The notes: a model not told the origin generated them from the sequence alone. Numbered from the stretch's first letter, positions 10,095-20,486 are shown. The stretch: 64,000 nucleotides of DNA from Caenorhabditis remanei (GCF_010183535.1 NC_071328.1:12524001-12588000), one strand, 5' to 3'. Translations and numbers: made by a program.

Positions 10095-13000
10095 ATGGAG
10101 ACCGTGCGACTCCAACTCTGGACAATTCAGGTAAAATTGAGTTTTTTCGGAAAAACCAACTATAAGTGATGTTTTCAGTTTGATGGGAGTATCCGACTCG
10201 AAGGATATGTGAGGAATGAAGATGGCACAATGCAAAAAGCGTGTTCCGAACCTATTTGTGTAAGTTACAAAGAATTGAATTACTCAATCAAAATATAATA
10301 TTTTTTAGAAAAGAATCGGGGCTACGGTGCTTTTCGATATATCCGCCCGATTTTTTGAGTTAGCTGGACAAATCGATAGAGAATATCAACAAAAGAAGGG
10401 AATGCCCTGTAGAGTTATCGATGAATTCACAAATGGATTCCCAAAAAACTGGAGACTTCTCATCAAATCATGTTTCGGAAATGAGTCAAGAAGTGTCATG
10501 AGACCAGTACAGGCGGCACCGAGAGAACCATTGAGACAGAGAAATGAGCCTATAGTGACTCTCGCCGATGAGACTGAGCTGAATCTTCGAAAGAATTCTG
10601 ATGATACGGAAGCTGAAAATAATAGAAAACGAAGGGAAAGAGAGGAACAAGCGGAGAAAGAACGGCAGGAAAGATATCGAGCTGATGAGATGGAGAGGGA
10701 ACGAATTGCAGCGGAGAAAAAACGACAGGAGGAAGAGGACGCCGATTATACTTTCCGTGCTCCACAATCTCTGAATGGAGAACCGATCACTCCGATACGA
10801 TTCATACGAGGAAATGGGCAGAGACAAGGGGTTACGAGATCGGTTTTCGAGAAAACTCCGCAGGTTTGTTGGAAAGCTGGAAAATTTGATTAGAAATGGC
10901 TCTAAAAACCATACCCGCAAACCGGGCCAACACGGGCGGCTCATAACTTACGTCAAACTCAATATTATGAGCTGAAGAATATGCTAGTCGTTATTATGTC
11001 GTGTGCTTGGAAAAAGTGCCAAATCACGCGAAAATGGCCAGGCGCTATGGGAGTTGGGGGGGGGGGGGGCCACTCAAAAAAAATTTTTGGGGGATTCCGA
11101 ATCAGTGTGCTGAAAGAAGGACAAAGCTTACACAATGAGTGTGATTCTTGTGAGGGACCACTTTTCACTATTCTCTTAGGCTTAGGTTTCTTGGAAATTC
11201 GGAAAATTGACAAATTAATAGTTTTTGTCAATTTTTTTTTCCCGAATTTCTAAGAAACCTAAGCCTAAGAAAAAGGTTAAATAACAAAAAAGTGTCTCTC
11301 ACACGTCTTCAGCCTCACACCTTCAGCCAAAAATCTGCCTAAAAATTCGAAAATTAGAGTGCCCCCCCCCCCCAACTCCCTTAGCGCCAATGGCCAAAAA
11401 AGCCATTCTAGCCCGGCCCGTGGCACATAACCGAATAGCCATTCGGCCCGTAGTATGCCACAGACATAGAACTCGCCGAAATCTACATTTTGGGATATTT
11501 TTCAGCTCATAATATTGAGTTTGGCGCAAGTTACGACCCGGTTTGCAAGTATGATTTTTTTTCATTCCACAAAATCTTAATTTTTCAGACACGACAATCT
11601 GGTCCTCTTGCTGCATCAACTCCTAAAGCTCCACCACCTCCGCCACCTCAGCAACGCCTATCTAACATCGAAAACCGAGAACCACCACCACGAGTCGTAG
11701 CTCCACCATCCCCAATACGTCAACCACCAGCTCCTCAACCACCGATTCGTGAGCCTCAATTCGCCAACGATGACGATTTATTCGCTGTTCCGAAAATACC
11801 GCCACCAAAGATTCCTCGTGGATCCGCTGGAAATAGCGGAGGAAATATAGATTTCCTTGATGAGAATCTTCGAAAGAATTCTGATGATTCGGATTCTGAA
11901 CATACGAGAAAACGAAGGGAAAGAGAGGAACAAGCGGAGAGAGAACGACAGGAAAGATATCGAACCGATGAGATGGAGAGGGAACGAATTGCTGCGGAGA
12001 AAAAGCGACAGGAGGAAGAGGACGCCGATTATACGTTCCGTGCTCCACAGTCTCTGAATGGAGAACCGATCACTCCAATACGGTTCAAACGAGGAAATGG
12101 GCAGAGACAAGGGGTTACGAGATCGGTTTTCGAGAAAACTCCGCAGGTTTGTTGGGAAAATCTGGCAAATTTGATTCGAAATGGCTCTAAAAACCATACC
12201 CGCAAACCGAAATCTACATTTTGGGATATTTTTAAAATCTTTATGATTCAGAGAGGACAATCTGGCCCACTTGCTGCATCAACTCCTCTAGCTCCACCCC
12301 CTCAGCCAACTCGACAACGCCAATCTAACATCGAAAATCGAGAACCACCACCACGAGTCGCAGCTCCACCATCCCCAGTACGTCATCAACCACCAGCTCC
12401 ACAGCCACCGATTCGTGAGCCTCAATTCGCCAACGATGACGATTTATTCGCTGTTCCGAAAATACCGCCGCCAAAGATTCCTCGTGGATCCGCTGGAAAT
12501 GACGGAGGAAATATAGATTTCCTTGATGAAATGGATGTTCTATTCGATATGGTTTACATTAGAAAGAGGGTACATGTAAGTTGATTTGGCTGAATATTCC
12601 CTTTAGATAATTGGTTTTACTAGAAAGTGTTTCAGACGTAATTTTTCTATTAATAGAATATGAGCCAATTTGAAAGGCCGAGTTACGTCTGGAACACTTT
12701 CTAGTTAGAAGTTTTTGGGTTAGAGAATTCAATTCAAAATCATTGTCCTCTTCCCCACTTTCCTACTTCTTTCTTTTAGGACCACTCCCCTGACGATATG
12801 GAATACCAACGTCGACAGGAAGACTATTACCGCCCTCCTGACTACTATCCTGATTCACGACAAGATTCTAAGCGATACCGGCCACGAGAGAATTCCTCGT
12901 CTTCTGGAAGATCCGCATCCGTTCGATTTGCAGATGACTATCAGAGAAATCGTGGAAATTCGAGGGATCCGAGAGATTTCAGAGATCCAAGAGACTCTTT

Positions 13001-14060
13001 TTCACGAGACCCACGATTCTATTACGAGAGCAACCAAAGAGGAGGAGAACCGTCTAAAGACCGTGATACCCGCAAGCTTAACGATATTTTGAGACAAGAG
13101 AGGGAATTGGTGGCACGTCTTCAGAATAATAAGCCAACGACGTCTAACAATACCACTACACGTCGAGTAAGGTTCACACCCGAAGTGGATGAAATGGCTG
13201 ATGAATGGAAGCGAGAGAATCAAGTTAGTACAACGCTCTATTAGTTGATATTAGCACGGCACGATTCTTACAATCGTGCTCTACCGAAACCGAAGAAAAT
13301 TGTGTGCGAAACTGAGAGACTTAGAGAAAAAGAGACATTTTTCAAGGGGTTTTCGGTAGAGCGCGGTTGTAAGAACTGTATAGGAAAAATCAGTATTTTC
13401 ACAAAACGAACATCTTTTTCCACGTTTCATCAACAAAAAAATTCCAAAAATGCATCATTTCTAACAATTCCAATGGCCCCTCTACTACGCCCTTGTCTCA
13501 CGAAAATGAATTATTTCCAGCCGAAAGAACAACCGAAACGTCCGAAATCCCAATCCCAGCCAAAACGTCGAAACCAAAACGTCGAAACTAGTATCGCCTC
13601 GAATCGTCCACGTCGTGCGTGTGTAACCTCGCCAGTGTTTCCGAAGAACATCATTTGGATAAAGAAAGATTTTGATCGATTGAAACGAACGATTGAGTTA
13701 AAGAAACCGACTGGATCAGAGGCTGATTGGACTGAAATTGCGAGACTTTTGGCGAAAAATGGCGTTGATGGAGAAGCAGTGAAACTGATGGCGATTAAAA
13801 AACTGAAATGGGAGGAGCCAGTCAATACTTCTTCTATGAATAAGTCTTCGGTAATTCTGAAATTCTATTGTTTCTTTATATCAAAGAAAACGTTACAGAC
13901 TCGCGGTGGTGGTAGCAAGAACACAATTATGTCACTGGAACAAGGAGTCAAAAAAGCGATGAAAATAATCAATCGTGGAACTACTATACATGAGGATGAC
14001 GAAGAAGAGGAGTCGGAGTCGGAAGATGAAAATGACTCCGAAGATTTGGAAGAGAATTAA
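10095..14060 (+). CDS. KNL-2 / M18BP1 paralogue, copy B, rearranged; possible pseudogene
   Basis: Second tandem copy of the SANTA/Myb centromere factor. Exons: up to 10130, 10179-10259, 10309-10863, 11589-12146, 12252-12575, 12780-13223, 13521-13850, 13899-14060; all joins keep phase 0 with no stop, giving about 829 residues. The codon aligned with copy A's ATG is ACG at 10050, with a stop in frame just upstream, so the first Met is internal (10095, in METVRLQLW) and would clip the SANTA domain's edge. The exon at 11589 carries a second Arg/Glu-rich block before another Pro-rich exon, an internal duplication. Two deletions are in frame: about 80 residues before 12575 and about 130 residues after the Myb domain (KLKWEEP runs straight into VNTSSMNKSS). 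The acceptor at 13520 (TTATTTCCAG) is strong. It may be translated from a non-AUG or internal start, or be an early pseudogene. Confidence 0.7.
10905..11555. repeat. composite palindromic element (family C) with G and C runs
   Basis: Lies in copy B intron 3. The outer arms carry CCCGCAAACCGGGCC and GACCCGGTTTGCAAGTATG. An inner hairpin pairs CTTAGGCTTAGGTTTCTTGG with AGAAACCTAAGCCTAAG (about 11175-11272). A run of about 14 G (from 11056) faces a run of 13 C (11361-11373). It looks like one palindromic element inserted into another. Confidence 0.75.
12618..12712. repeat. short hairpin element in copy B intron
   Basis: CTAGAAAGTGTTTCAGACGT pairs with ACGTCTGGAACACTTTCTAG. It occupies almost the same spot (after GGTTTTAC) as the family B element in copy A's matching intron, but is a different element. 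Confidence 0.7.
13249..13380. repeat. family A element (TA-bounded palindrome, about 140 bases)
   Basis: Arms ACAATCGTGCTCTACCGAAA and GGTAGAGCGCGGTTGTAAG are inverted. The body carries GAAAATTGTGTGCGAAACTG. It sits in copy B intron 6. The same element occurs at 14738, 17191, 18899, 29493, 43503, 51663 and 52640. Confidence 0.85.
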
Positions 14061-14270
14061 AGATTATCACATCACTACTAGCTTATTAATTTACAATTAC
14101 GATTCCAATCTATGAATAAGGGTTTCTTCTGAATAAAAGAAATAAGAAAAAATTTCCAATTTATTGCCCAATAATTTTTTGAGAAAAATAAATAAATGAT
14201 TCTGTATGATCTCGACCTCTTATTCTACAAAAAACCTGTAGAGGATGAGTGAATGGTACATGAACTATAT

Positions 14271-16348
14271 TCAAGCCTTTTGCTGATATTCAGTATCCAC
14301 AAGTTTAGCAATGGTGTTGAGTTGAATATTGGATGTTCCCTCGTAAATTGTTCCGATTTTCGAGTCACGATAGAACTTTTCGACGGGGAATTCTTTAGTG
14401 AAACCGACGCCTCCGAGCCATTCGACGCATCTCGAGGTGGCGGTGGTGGCGACCTGGAAATGAGAAAAAACTCAACTTTTTTGCAAATTTCGGGAGAAAA
14501 ATAAGATGGAAATCGACACTTTCGATAAATAACTTTGAAATATCAGTTTTCACAAACCTGAGAAGCGAAAAGTTTCGCCATAGCCGCCTCACGAACGAAT
14601 GGAAGACCGTTCTCCTTCATACGAGCAGCGTTGTAGACCAAGAGACGGGCGGCCTCGATTTCCATACGAACCTGTCCGATTTGGTGTTGCATTCCCTGAA
14701 AAATATCAATATATTTGTGAGGTAATTATAGTATTTTATAAGCTCAGTTCCTACAACTGCGCTCTACCGAAATTTCCTTGAAAAAGGTCTCTTCTTCTCT
14801 AAATCTCTCAATTTTGCACACAATTTCCTTCGGTTTCGGTAGAGCGCGGTTGTAAGAAGCGTGTCGTGCTAATAGCTACCTGGAAATCGATAAGTCTCTT
14901 TCCGAACTGTTCTCTCTGCTGGAGATATGGAATCGTCTGATCGAAACATCCTTGAGCCAATCCAAGCATCTGGGCTCCGATTCCGATTCTTCCGGCGTTG
15001 AGGCACTCGATCGCGTATTTATAGCCTAGAAATGGAGGATTTTTAAAACTTTATAGGCTTAGACTCGTACCTTTTCCGTATTCTCCCAAAATGGCTGACT
15101 TGTGAACTCGAACATTATCGAAATGAACGGAGCAAGTGGACGACGCACGGATACCCAATTTGTCTTCTTTCTTTCCAACAGACACTCCTTCCTGGTTACG
15201 ATCAACAAGGAAACAAGTGATTCCTTTGTATCCCTTTCCTGGCTCAGCATTGGCGAACACCAGGAAGAATTGGGCGTGTCCCGCATTGGTAATCCACATT
15301 TTTGATCCAGAAATCACGAAATCGTCTCCGTCTTTCTTGGCAGTGGTCTTCAGAGCAAACGCATCTGAACCTGATCCAGTTTCAGAGAGAGCGAATGATC
15401 CGATGGCTTCTGTCACGATTTTTGGGAGATATTTCTGCTTTTGTTCCTCGTTTCCGAGTTGGATGATGAGTGGAGCGACGAGAGTATTCTGGACGTCGAC
15501 GAAGACGGAGACAGATGGATCCACTTTTGCGAGTTCCTCGATGACCAAGACGGCATCGAAGAATGAGGATCCTGGCCCACCGTACTTCTCTGGGATCTCG
15601 ATTCCCATTAACTGGAAAAATAATGGTTTGATTGCTGGTTGTGAAAGTTATAAAAGTCTCTATAAATTTGGTTATAGGTACTTTCGACCATGGGAAATCC
15701 ATTTCTGCCATCAAAATCTGCCAAATGTCTCTGCGAGACGAGTTATGAGCTCTCAAACTTTTCATATGGTTAAGCTTTTTTACATGGAATTCCAAATCGG
15801 CAAATAGCACGAATACATGTGAACCGCTGGCGAACACAAATGAAACCGCGCGGTGGCGTATACGGGAACGATTTGGAATTCCATGTGGAAAAGCTTAAAG
15901 TTTGAGAGCTCATAACTCGTCTCGCAGAGACATTTAGCAGGTTTTGACTGCAAAAATGGACTCCCCGCAGTCGAAAGTACCTAAAACCAAATTTATAGAT
16001 CGCTTGAATGCCGCGTCTCCAAAGAATTCTCTTCGTAAACCGACACCTTGCCCGTCTCTTCCCCACGAGACTCATATCAAATCGTACCCCATTCTCAAAA
16101 GTTCCCGTAATCACAGATTGATGCATCTGTGACTTGTCGTCCATCTCGCGAACCAACGGTTTGATGACATTGACAGCGAAACGGCGGACTGTATCCACAA
16201 TGGAAATCTCTTGCTCGGAGAGCTGTTGAAGTGGTGATGGGACGTGTCCATCGACTTGGGTCCGTGGTTTTGTGGACATTGATGACGTCGCGGAAACGAG
16301 TGGAGCAGCCGAACGGCCGATGAGAAGGGAACGGGAGAGAGAGGACAT
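14271..16348 (-). CDS. acdh-3: acyl-CoA dehydrogenase, short/branched-chain type (ACDH-3)
   Basis: FAD enzyme of the mitochondrial matrix that oxidises short/branched acyl-CoA in valine, isoleucine and propionate breakdown. Exons on the minus strand: 16348-16088, 15611-15071, 15025-14880, 14695-14558, 14453-14271, about 422 residues, the family's usual length. The start is basic and Ser-rich ([16 protein letters not shown]), a likely mitochondrial presequence. Seen in order: [27 protein letters not shown] (an FAD/substrate-loop signature), [17 protein letters not shown], then [14 protein letters not shown] near the C-terminus, whose Glu is the catalytic base in the family. TTCTCTTCCAG ends one base before the ATG, suggesting trans-splicing. 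It converges on knl-2 copy B with a 210-base gap. The name rests on family plus remembered synteny with K06A5.6; the paralogue at 57054-59787 has the same exon pattern. Confidence 0.9.
14738..14875. repeat. family A element in acdh-3 intron 3
   Basis: Inverted arms ACAACTGCGCTCTACCGAAA and TTTCGGTAGAGCGCGGTTGT, bounded by TA-rich ends (ATAAGCTC and GTGCTAATAG). Confidence 0.85.
15655..16020. repeat. palindromic element, family B, in acdh-3 intron 1
   Basis: TTGGTTATAGGTACTTTCGA and TCGAAAGTACCTAAAACCAA are inverted ends. Inner arms carry CATGGAATTCCAAATCG and CGATTTGGAATTCCATG. It is a sister of the element at 5741-6186. Confidence 0.85.
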
Positions 16349-17190
16349 CCTGGAAGAGAAATTTTGGATAAAAATGGGGAAAAATGAGAAGGACTGCGTG
16401 GAGAAATATGATGAGAGTAGATGAATAATTGAGTATTTTGGCGGGTATCTTGGCACGAAAATTGGGATTTTTCAGGCTGCCAAAAAAATATACTTGCAAA
16501 CCGGGCCGTCGTGTAACTCGCTTCAAACTTAATCTTAGGACGTCATTACTACACTTTTAAACTGAAATTCTGAATATTAACCACTTTCCATTTTGAAATT
16601 AGGCTTCTCGGAAGTACAAGCGTTATTCAGCTGAGAACAGCGCATGCCCTTGAAGGCTCTCCCCCCGTCAAATCAAATTACCAACCAAAAAAAAAGAAGG
16701 ACGACTAGACTCTTTTTCCAATTAAATACTCTACAATTCCTCGAGTATTTATACCCTCTTAGGACCCTCCGAGTGAACAATGATGTTAGGAAAAGTTACG
16801 AATTTTCCAAAGTGAACAATGATCTATCGATAAGAACAACAAAAAATATATGAAGAAGGAGACGAAAACTCGGAAGAAACGATAAGGGGAGAAAACGAGA
16901 GATGGGCGGACTGAAGAGACGCAGATGTTGGGAGATGGAGAGAGAGGGAGAGAGAGAGAGAAGTTTGGACTGAGTGGACAACTGGCGCGAAAGTTGGAAT
17001 GGATAGTTGGAGGAGGGGGAGCTGCAATTGGCAGTTTCTGATTGGAAAAGTGTAGGCTAGAGAGGAAAAATATTGGCTGGAAAACGTTCTGTTTACAGAA
17101 TCAAAAGATTGTTTCAGAAGCCTCTAGAATCATGTCTTGCAGTTCGTTGGATGCAGTAAGAACTGCAAATTACGGGTTTCATTAGGAAAT

Positions 17191-17330
17191 ATAAGCACGA
17201 CGAGCTTCTTACAACCGCGCTCTACAGCCGAAGAAAATTGTGTGCGAAATTGAGAGACTCAGAGAAAAAGAGACATTTTTCAAGGGTATTTCGGTGGAGT
17301 GCAGTTGTGGCAACTATACCGAGCTATTAG
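17191..17330. repeat. family A element
   Basis: Arms ACAACCGCGCTCTAC and TTTCGGTGGAGTGCAGTTGT are inverted, with the family body GAAAATTGTGTGCGAAATTG between them. Confidence 0.8.
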
Positions 17331-17572
17331 CAGTTCATCCCTATTACAACTGCGCCCCATCGCAAACGAGAGAGTATAAGCGAGAGACGCAGAGTTTTTA
17401 CACAGATTTTCACAGTTTTCAAAGTTTTTACTGTAAATTGTTACGAAAAAATGCGAGAATAGTTAAAAACTGTGAAAATCAGTGCCGGCGCGAAAGAAAA
17501 CTCTGCGTCTCTCGTCGATACTCTCTCGTTTGCGGTGGGGCGCAGTTGTGAGAGGGGTGGACTGCTAATAAT
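17331..17572. repeat. palindromic element with GAGACGCAGAG arms
   Basis: CAACTGCGCCCCATCGCAAA and TTTGCGGTGGGGCGCAGTTG form the outer arms and are nearly perfect. Inside, GCGAGAGACGCAGAGTTTT faces AACTCTGCGTCTCTCGTCG. Half of the same element lies at about 9675-9790. Confidence 0.8.
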
Positions 17573-17713
17573 ATGTCTCCAAAAAAGACGTGTTCTGGGA
17601 ACAGAGTTTCAGTTTCGGAAAGAACTAAAAATGCAGAAAACGTGAATTCAATCGAAAAACTTTTCTTATTTCTCAATTTTATCTACTCGATTCTTCATCA
17701 AAAAAGGAAAACA

Positions 17714-18396
17714 ATGGAGTTTCCAGGAATCCCAGCAGAGTTTAAAGATTTGAAAGTGTCACCGAATCCGTTCGATGTGAGATTTAAATCTAGATTTCAC
17801 GATGAATCAGAAGTTGAAAATTTCAGCTAAATTCCAAAGAGCTCACGTTGAAGAACTTTTCGAAAATTGCGATTTTGTTTAAAGTGAGTTCAGAAAATTC
17901 TCACTCACTTTCAAAATACTTTCACAGGTAAAATGCACCAGCAACAAGAGAATCAAAATCGAGGGTTGCGCTGACATTTTGAGGCCTGGCAATGAGACTA
18001 CGGTAGCTTTATTGCCCTCAAATTTCTTGAAAACTCCCCGATTTTCTGCAGGTTCCAATAAAAAAACAGGTGGATAATGTCGATGGAGATGCTCTATACG
18101 TGACTTATACACTAGTTGGGCGACAGTGGCATGATGAGAGAATGTCCGCGTTCAAGTAGGGGTCAATTAGGTTAAGCTTTGAAATTTTTTTTTAAAATTT
18201 CAGATGTTGGGAACGTGCGAAGAAGCAAGCTGTTCGGACGAATTGTCTCACAATTCCAATCAGAAAAAACAGCAAAACACGTGAGGAGAAAGGGAAGAAT
18301 AAGGATGAGAAGGAGAGGGATAAGGATAGATCAAAAGACAAAAGGAAAGAGAAGACCAAGGAGAAGACGAAGGACACCACGAAGAGCGAGGATTAG
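17714..18396 (+). CDS. MSP/VAP-like domain protein with a basic tail
   Basis: Exons 17714-17776, 17827-17883, 17928-18002, 18052-18155, 18204-18396; phases agree and give 163 residues. Residues about 15-70 resemble the major-sperm-protein (MSP/VAP) beta-sandwich: a VSPNPF start, a LKNFSKIAILFKVKCTSN strand pair where the family has NNS..FKVKTT, then ILRPGNETTVPI where the family has a PG turn. The last 45 residues are almost all Lys, Arg, Glu and Asp, an unusual extension. MSP-domain proteins are typically sperm-expressed in nematodes, but that is not shown here. Short introns of 47-51 bases support it as a real gene. I do not know its orthologue. Confidence 0.65.
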
Positions 18397-18477
18397 ATAG
18401 GATATTTTATTGACTTGAACTTGATAAAGATTGACCTATTTTTTTGTTTTTTTTTTGGAAACTGTGCACAAGTGAAC

Positions 18478-18645
18478 AATTTGTCTCCGGGACATTTCGC
18501 CACCAATTTTCGGGAAAATTCCGAAGTTTTATGGGGAAAAAACATACCACCTTAATCAGCATAATCAACGCGTACTAGTGATATGTTTTTTCCCATTAAA
18601 CTGGAAATTTTCCGAAAATTGGTGGCGAAATGTCCCGGAGCCAAC
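18478..18645. repeat. palindromic element
   Basis: TCCGGGACATTTCGCCACCA and TGGTGGCGAAATGTCCCGGA are perfect inverted ends. Inner arms ATGGGGAAAAAACATA and TATGTTTTTTCCCAT also pair. A different family from A-D. Confidence 0.85.
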
Positions 18646-18816
18646 AAATTAGATCAAAAAGCAATACAGAGATCTAAAAAACTAGGATGTCAGTCAGTAA
18701 CTGTGAGCACAAACATATGGTTCTGTGAAGACGTTTCCGATATTTATTTTGATTTTTTCCATAAATTCTCGTTTCCGTATATAACTAGCACATTTCAGAC
18801 AATTTCCAGATGTTCT

Positions 18817-19130
18817 AGAGGGAACCCTCTCTCCCATCTTCTATACGCTTTCTGGAATGTGGAATGTCTTCGGCTGAATTGGTTACAGTACAATTGGCTA
18901 TTAGCTTGACAATTACAACTGTGCTCCACCGAAATTCCATTGAAAAATGTCTGGTTTTCTCTGAGTCTCTCAATTTCGCACACAATTTTTTTCGGCTTCG
19001 GTAGAGCGCGGTTGTACGACGCGTGCCGTAATCATACTCGTGATCAGCAGAGAGCCAATGTAAGCTTGTGCTCGGCTGTGCCTGTTGGAGTCATTGTCGC
19101 ATCGAACTGCCTCGCTAACGGAGTTCTCTC
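18817..19130 (+). pseudogene. partial decayed copy of the membrane-protein gene at 19325-20486
   Basis: 18817-18899 resembles the last-exon stretch around 20230-20310 (shared TACAATTGGCTA against TGCAATTGGCTA). 19033-19130 resembles about 20308-20405 (shared ACTCGTGATCA, AGAGCCAATGT). Frameshifts and substitutions remove the open frame. A family A element (18899-19033) splits the two parts exactly where the intact gene reads GGCTACTCGTG. Only the 3' third of the gene is present. Confidence 0.75.
18899..19033. repeat. family A element inserted in a pseudogene
   Basis: Arms ACAACTGTGCTCCACCGAAA and TTCGGTAGAGCGCGGTTGT are inverted. Flanks read GGCTA on the left and TACTCG on the right, against GGCTACTCG in the intact copy, so the insertion duplicated TA. 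Confidence 0.85.
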
Positions 19131-19324
19131 TGATACCGTATTCCCAAGAACCCAAAAATCGGAATTTCTACGTGAAAACCTCTGACACTCTGATTATTAC
19201 AAAAAACAAAATCCACGTAATCTATATTTCTTTCAAATCATCAACACAGCCTCCTCACTCTCTCTCTATTACTCGATTTCATCAACACTCGATCCCGTCG
19301 ATACTCGAATAAAGAAAGCTAAAA

Positions 19325-20486
19325 ATGCCAGTGACCGATCCCGTTCTGACGCCAACCCAAGTGGGACCAGCCGCCGATCCAGCTTTGCTCGCCAACGATA
19401 CTACCGCTATGACGCCGACTCAGGAGGGACCGGCCGCCGATCCGGCTCTGCTCGCCAATGCTGGATGTACAGCAGATGCCAGTGAGGCTGGTATCAATAT
19501 GGCAGTTAATGTGAGTAATTGTGTAGTCCACGTGGAAATGACCGACACGTGTTTTTCAGGCGATGCAAAAGTTCGGACGTGAATTGGAGCAATTTCCAGC
19601 CGAAGGACGTAAACTTGTGGAGAAGGCGATGAGCTCGATCTCCACTACTAATCATCGTTCGACTAGAAGTGGAACGTCTTCTCAGAGAAGCTCGAGATCT
19701 GGCAGAGGTGCTGAGCAGGACTCGTTTGTTCGCATTGTGAACACTCTGGTGGATATGACCCCCGCTTCAACTCCATCAAAACCGATAATCGAGACTTTCG
19801 TGCTTTCCTCAGTCATTCTGACAGTCTTCTCGCTGTCTTCTCTTCTCGGCGGCTATCTTCTCGCCCCATTCGTCACCCTCATCATCCCGCCCGTCGGAGC
19901 TGCTATTGTCAGCGCTCTGGTTGCACCAGCTGCTATCTACTATCAGTTAAGCAAGGTTTGCAACGAACCTCATCCTTTTGTATTAACTGAGTGTTTTCAG
20001 GGTTATGGTGCTCTCGATGGTTTCCGTCTCTTGGTCACTGCCGCAGCAGCTCAAGGAGTGCTCACCGGAGCCGCTTTGGCTCATTTCACGATCACCTCAG
20101 AGCCATTCATTGCACTCTCTACAATCGCTTCTTCGTTTGTTATCGCTATGCTCAACCCAACAACTCGCTCATCCTCCCTCTCTACTACTGTCGCCACTTC
20201 CATTCTCATTCATTCGTCTCTTGGAGCATTGGAAGGAGCGCTCACTCCCATCTACTTTGCGCTCACTGGAATGTACACGTTGGCTGCTTTGGTTCCAGTG
20301 CAATTGGCTACTCGTGATCAACAAAGAGCCAATGTCAACTTGTACTCGGCTGTACTCGTTGGAGTTACTATTGCATCGAAATGCCTTGCTTATGGAATTC
20401 TGGGAGCATCGGATGCTCCGATCACAATGGAACAGACACTGACTCTTGAGGGAGAAGGTATGGCTGAGCAACAAATCAATGCATAG
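19325..20486 (+). CDS. multi-pass membrane protein of unknown function
   Basis: Exons 19325-19510, 19560-19955 and 20001-20486 give 355 residues. The N-terminus has a direct repeat of about 18 residues (TPTQVGPAADPALLAN, then TPTQEGPAADPALLAN), then a Ser/Arg-rich linker (residues about 85-115). From about 140 on there are six or seven hydrophobic segments with small residues (for example LGGYLLAPFVTLIIPPVGAA and TVATSILIHSSLGALEGALT), ending in a polar tail. No signal peptide is evident. The last intron is 45 bases and open in frame, so retention would lengthen the protein by 15 residues. AATAAA lies near 20502. A decayed partial copy lies just upstream. I do not recognise the family. Confidence 0.75.

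Larger units (their letters stand above)
16349..17713. other. intergenic: acdh-3 promoter side and repeats
   Basis: Between the divergent acdh-3 and the MSP-domain gene. 16478-16545 is a broken arm of family C (GCAAACCGGGCCGTCG). 16850-16980 is purine-rich with GAGA runs. Repeat elements fill 17191-17572. I see no gene. Confidence 0.6.

Noticed and set aside
11662..12260. Long minus-strand frames opposite the knl-2 exons
   Set aside because: They mirror Arg/Glu-rich coding on the plus strand and recur at every copy of that exon; a shadow of biased codon use.
13245..13520. Reading the exon at 13521 as extending upstream to an ATG at 13245
   Set aside because: That stretch is a family A element plus flank; the acceptor TTATTTCCAG at 13520 and the matching phase of the exon ending 13223 give a better model.
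15136..15807. Plus-strand frame of 223 residues opposite acdh-3
   Set aside because: Antisense shadow of the acdh-3 exon 15071-15611 running on into a palindromic element.
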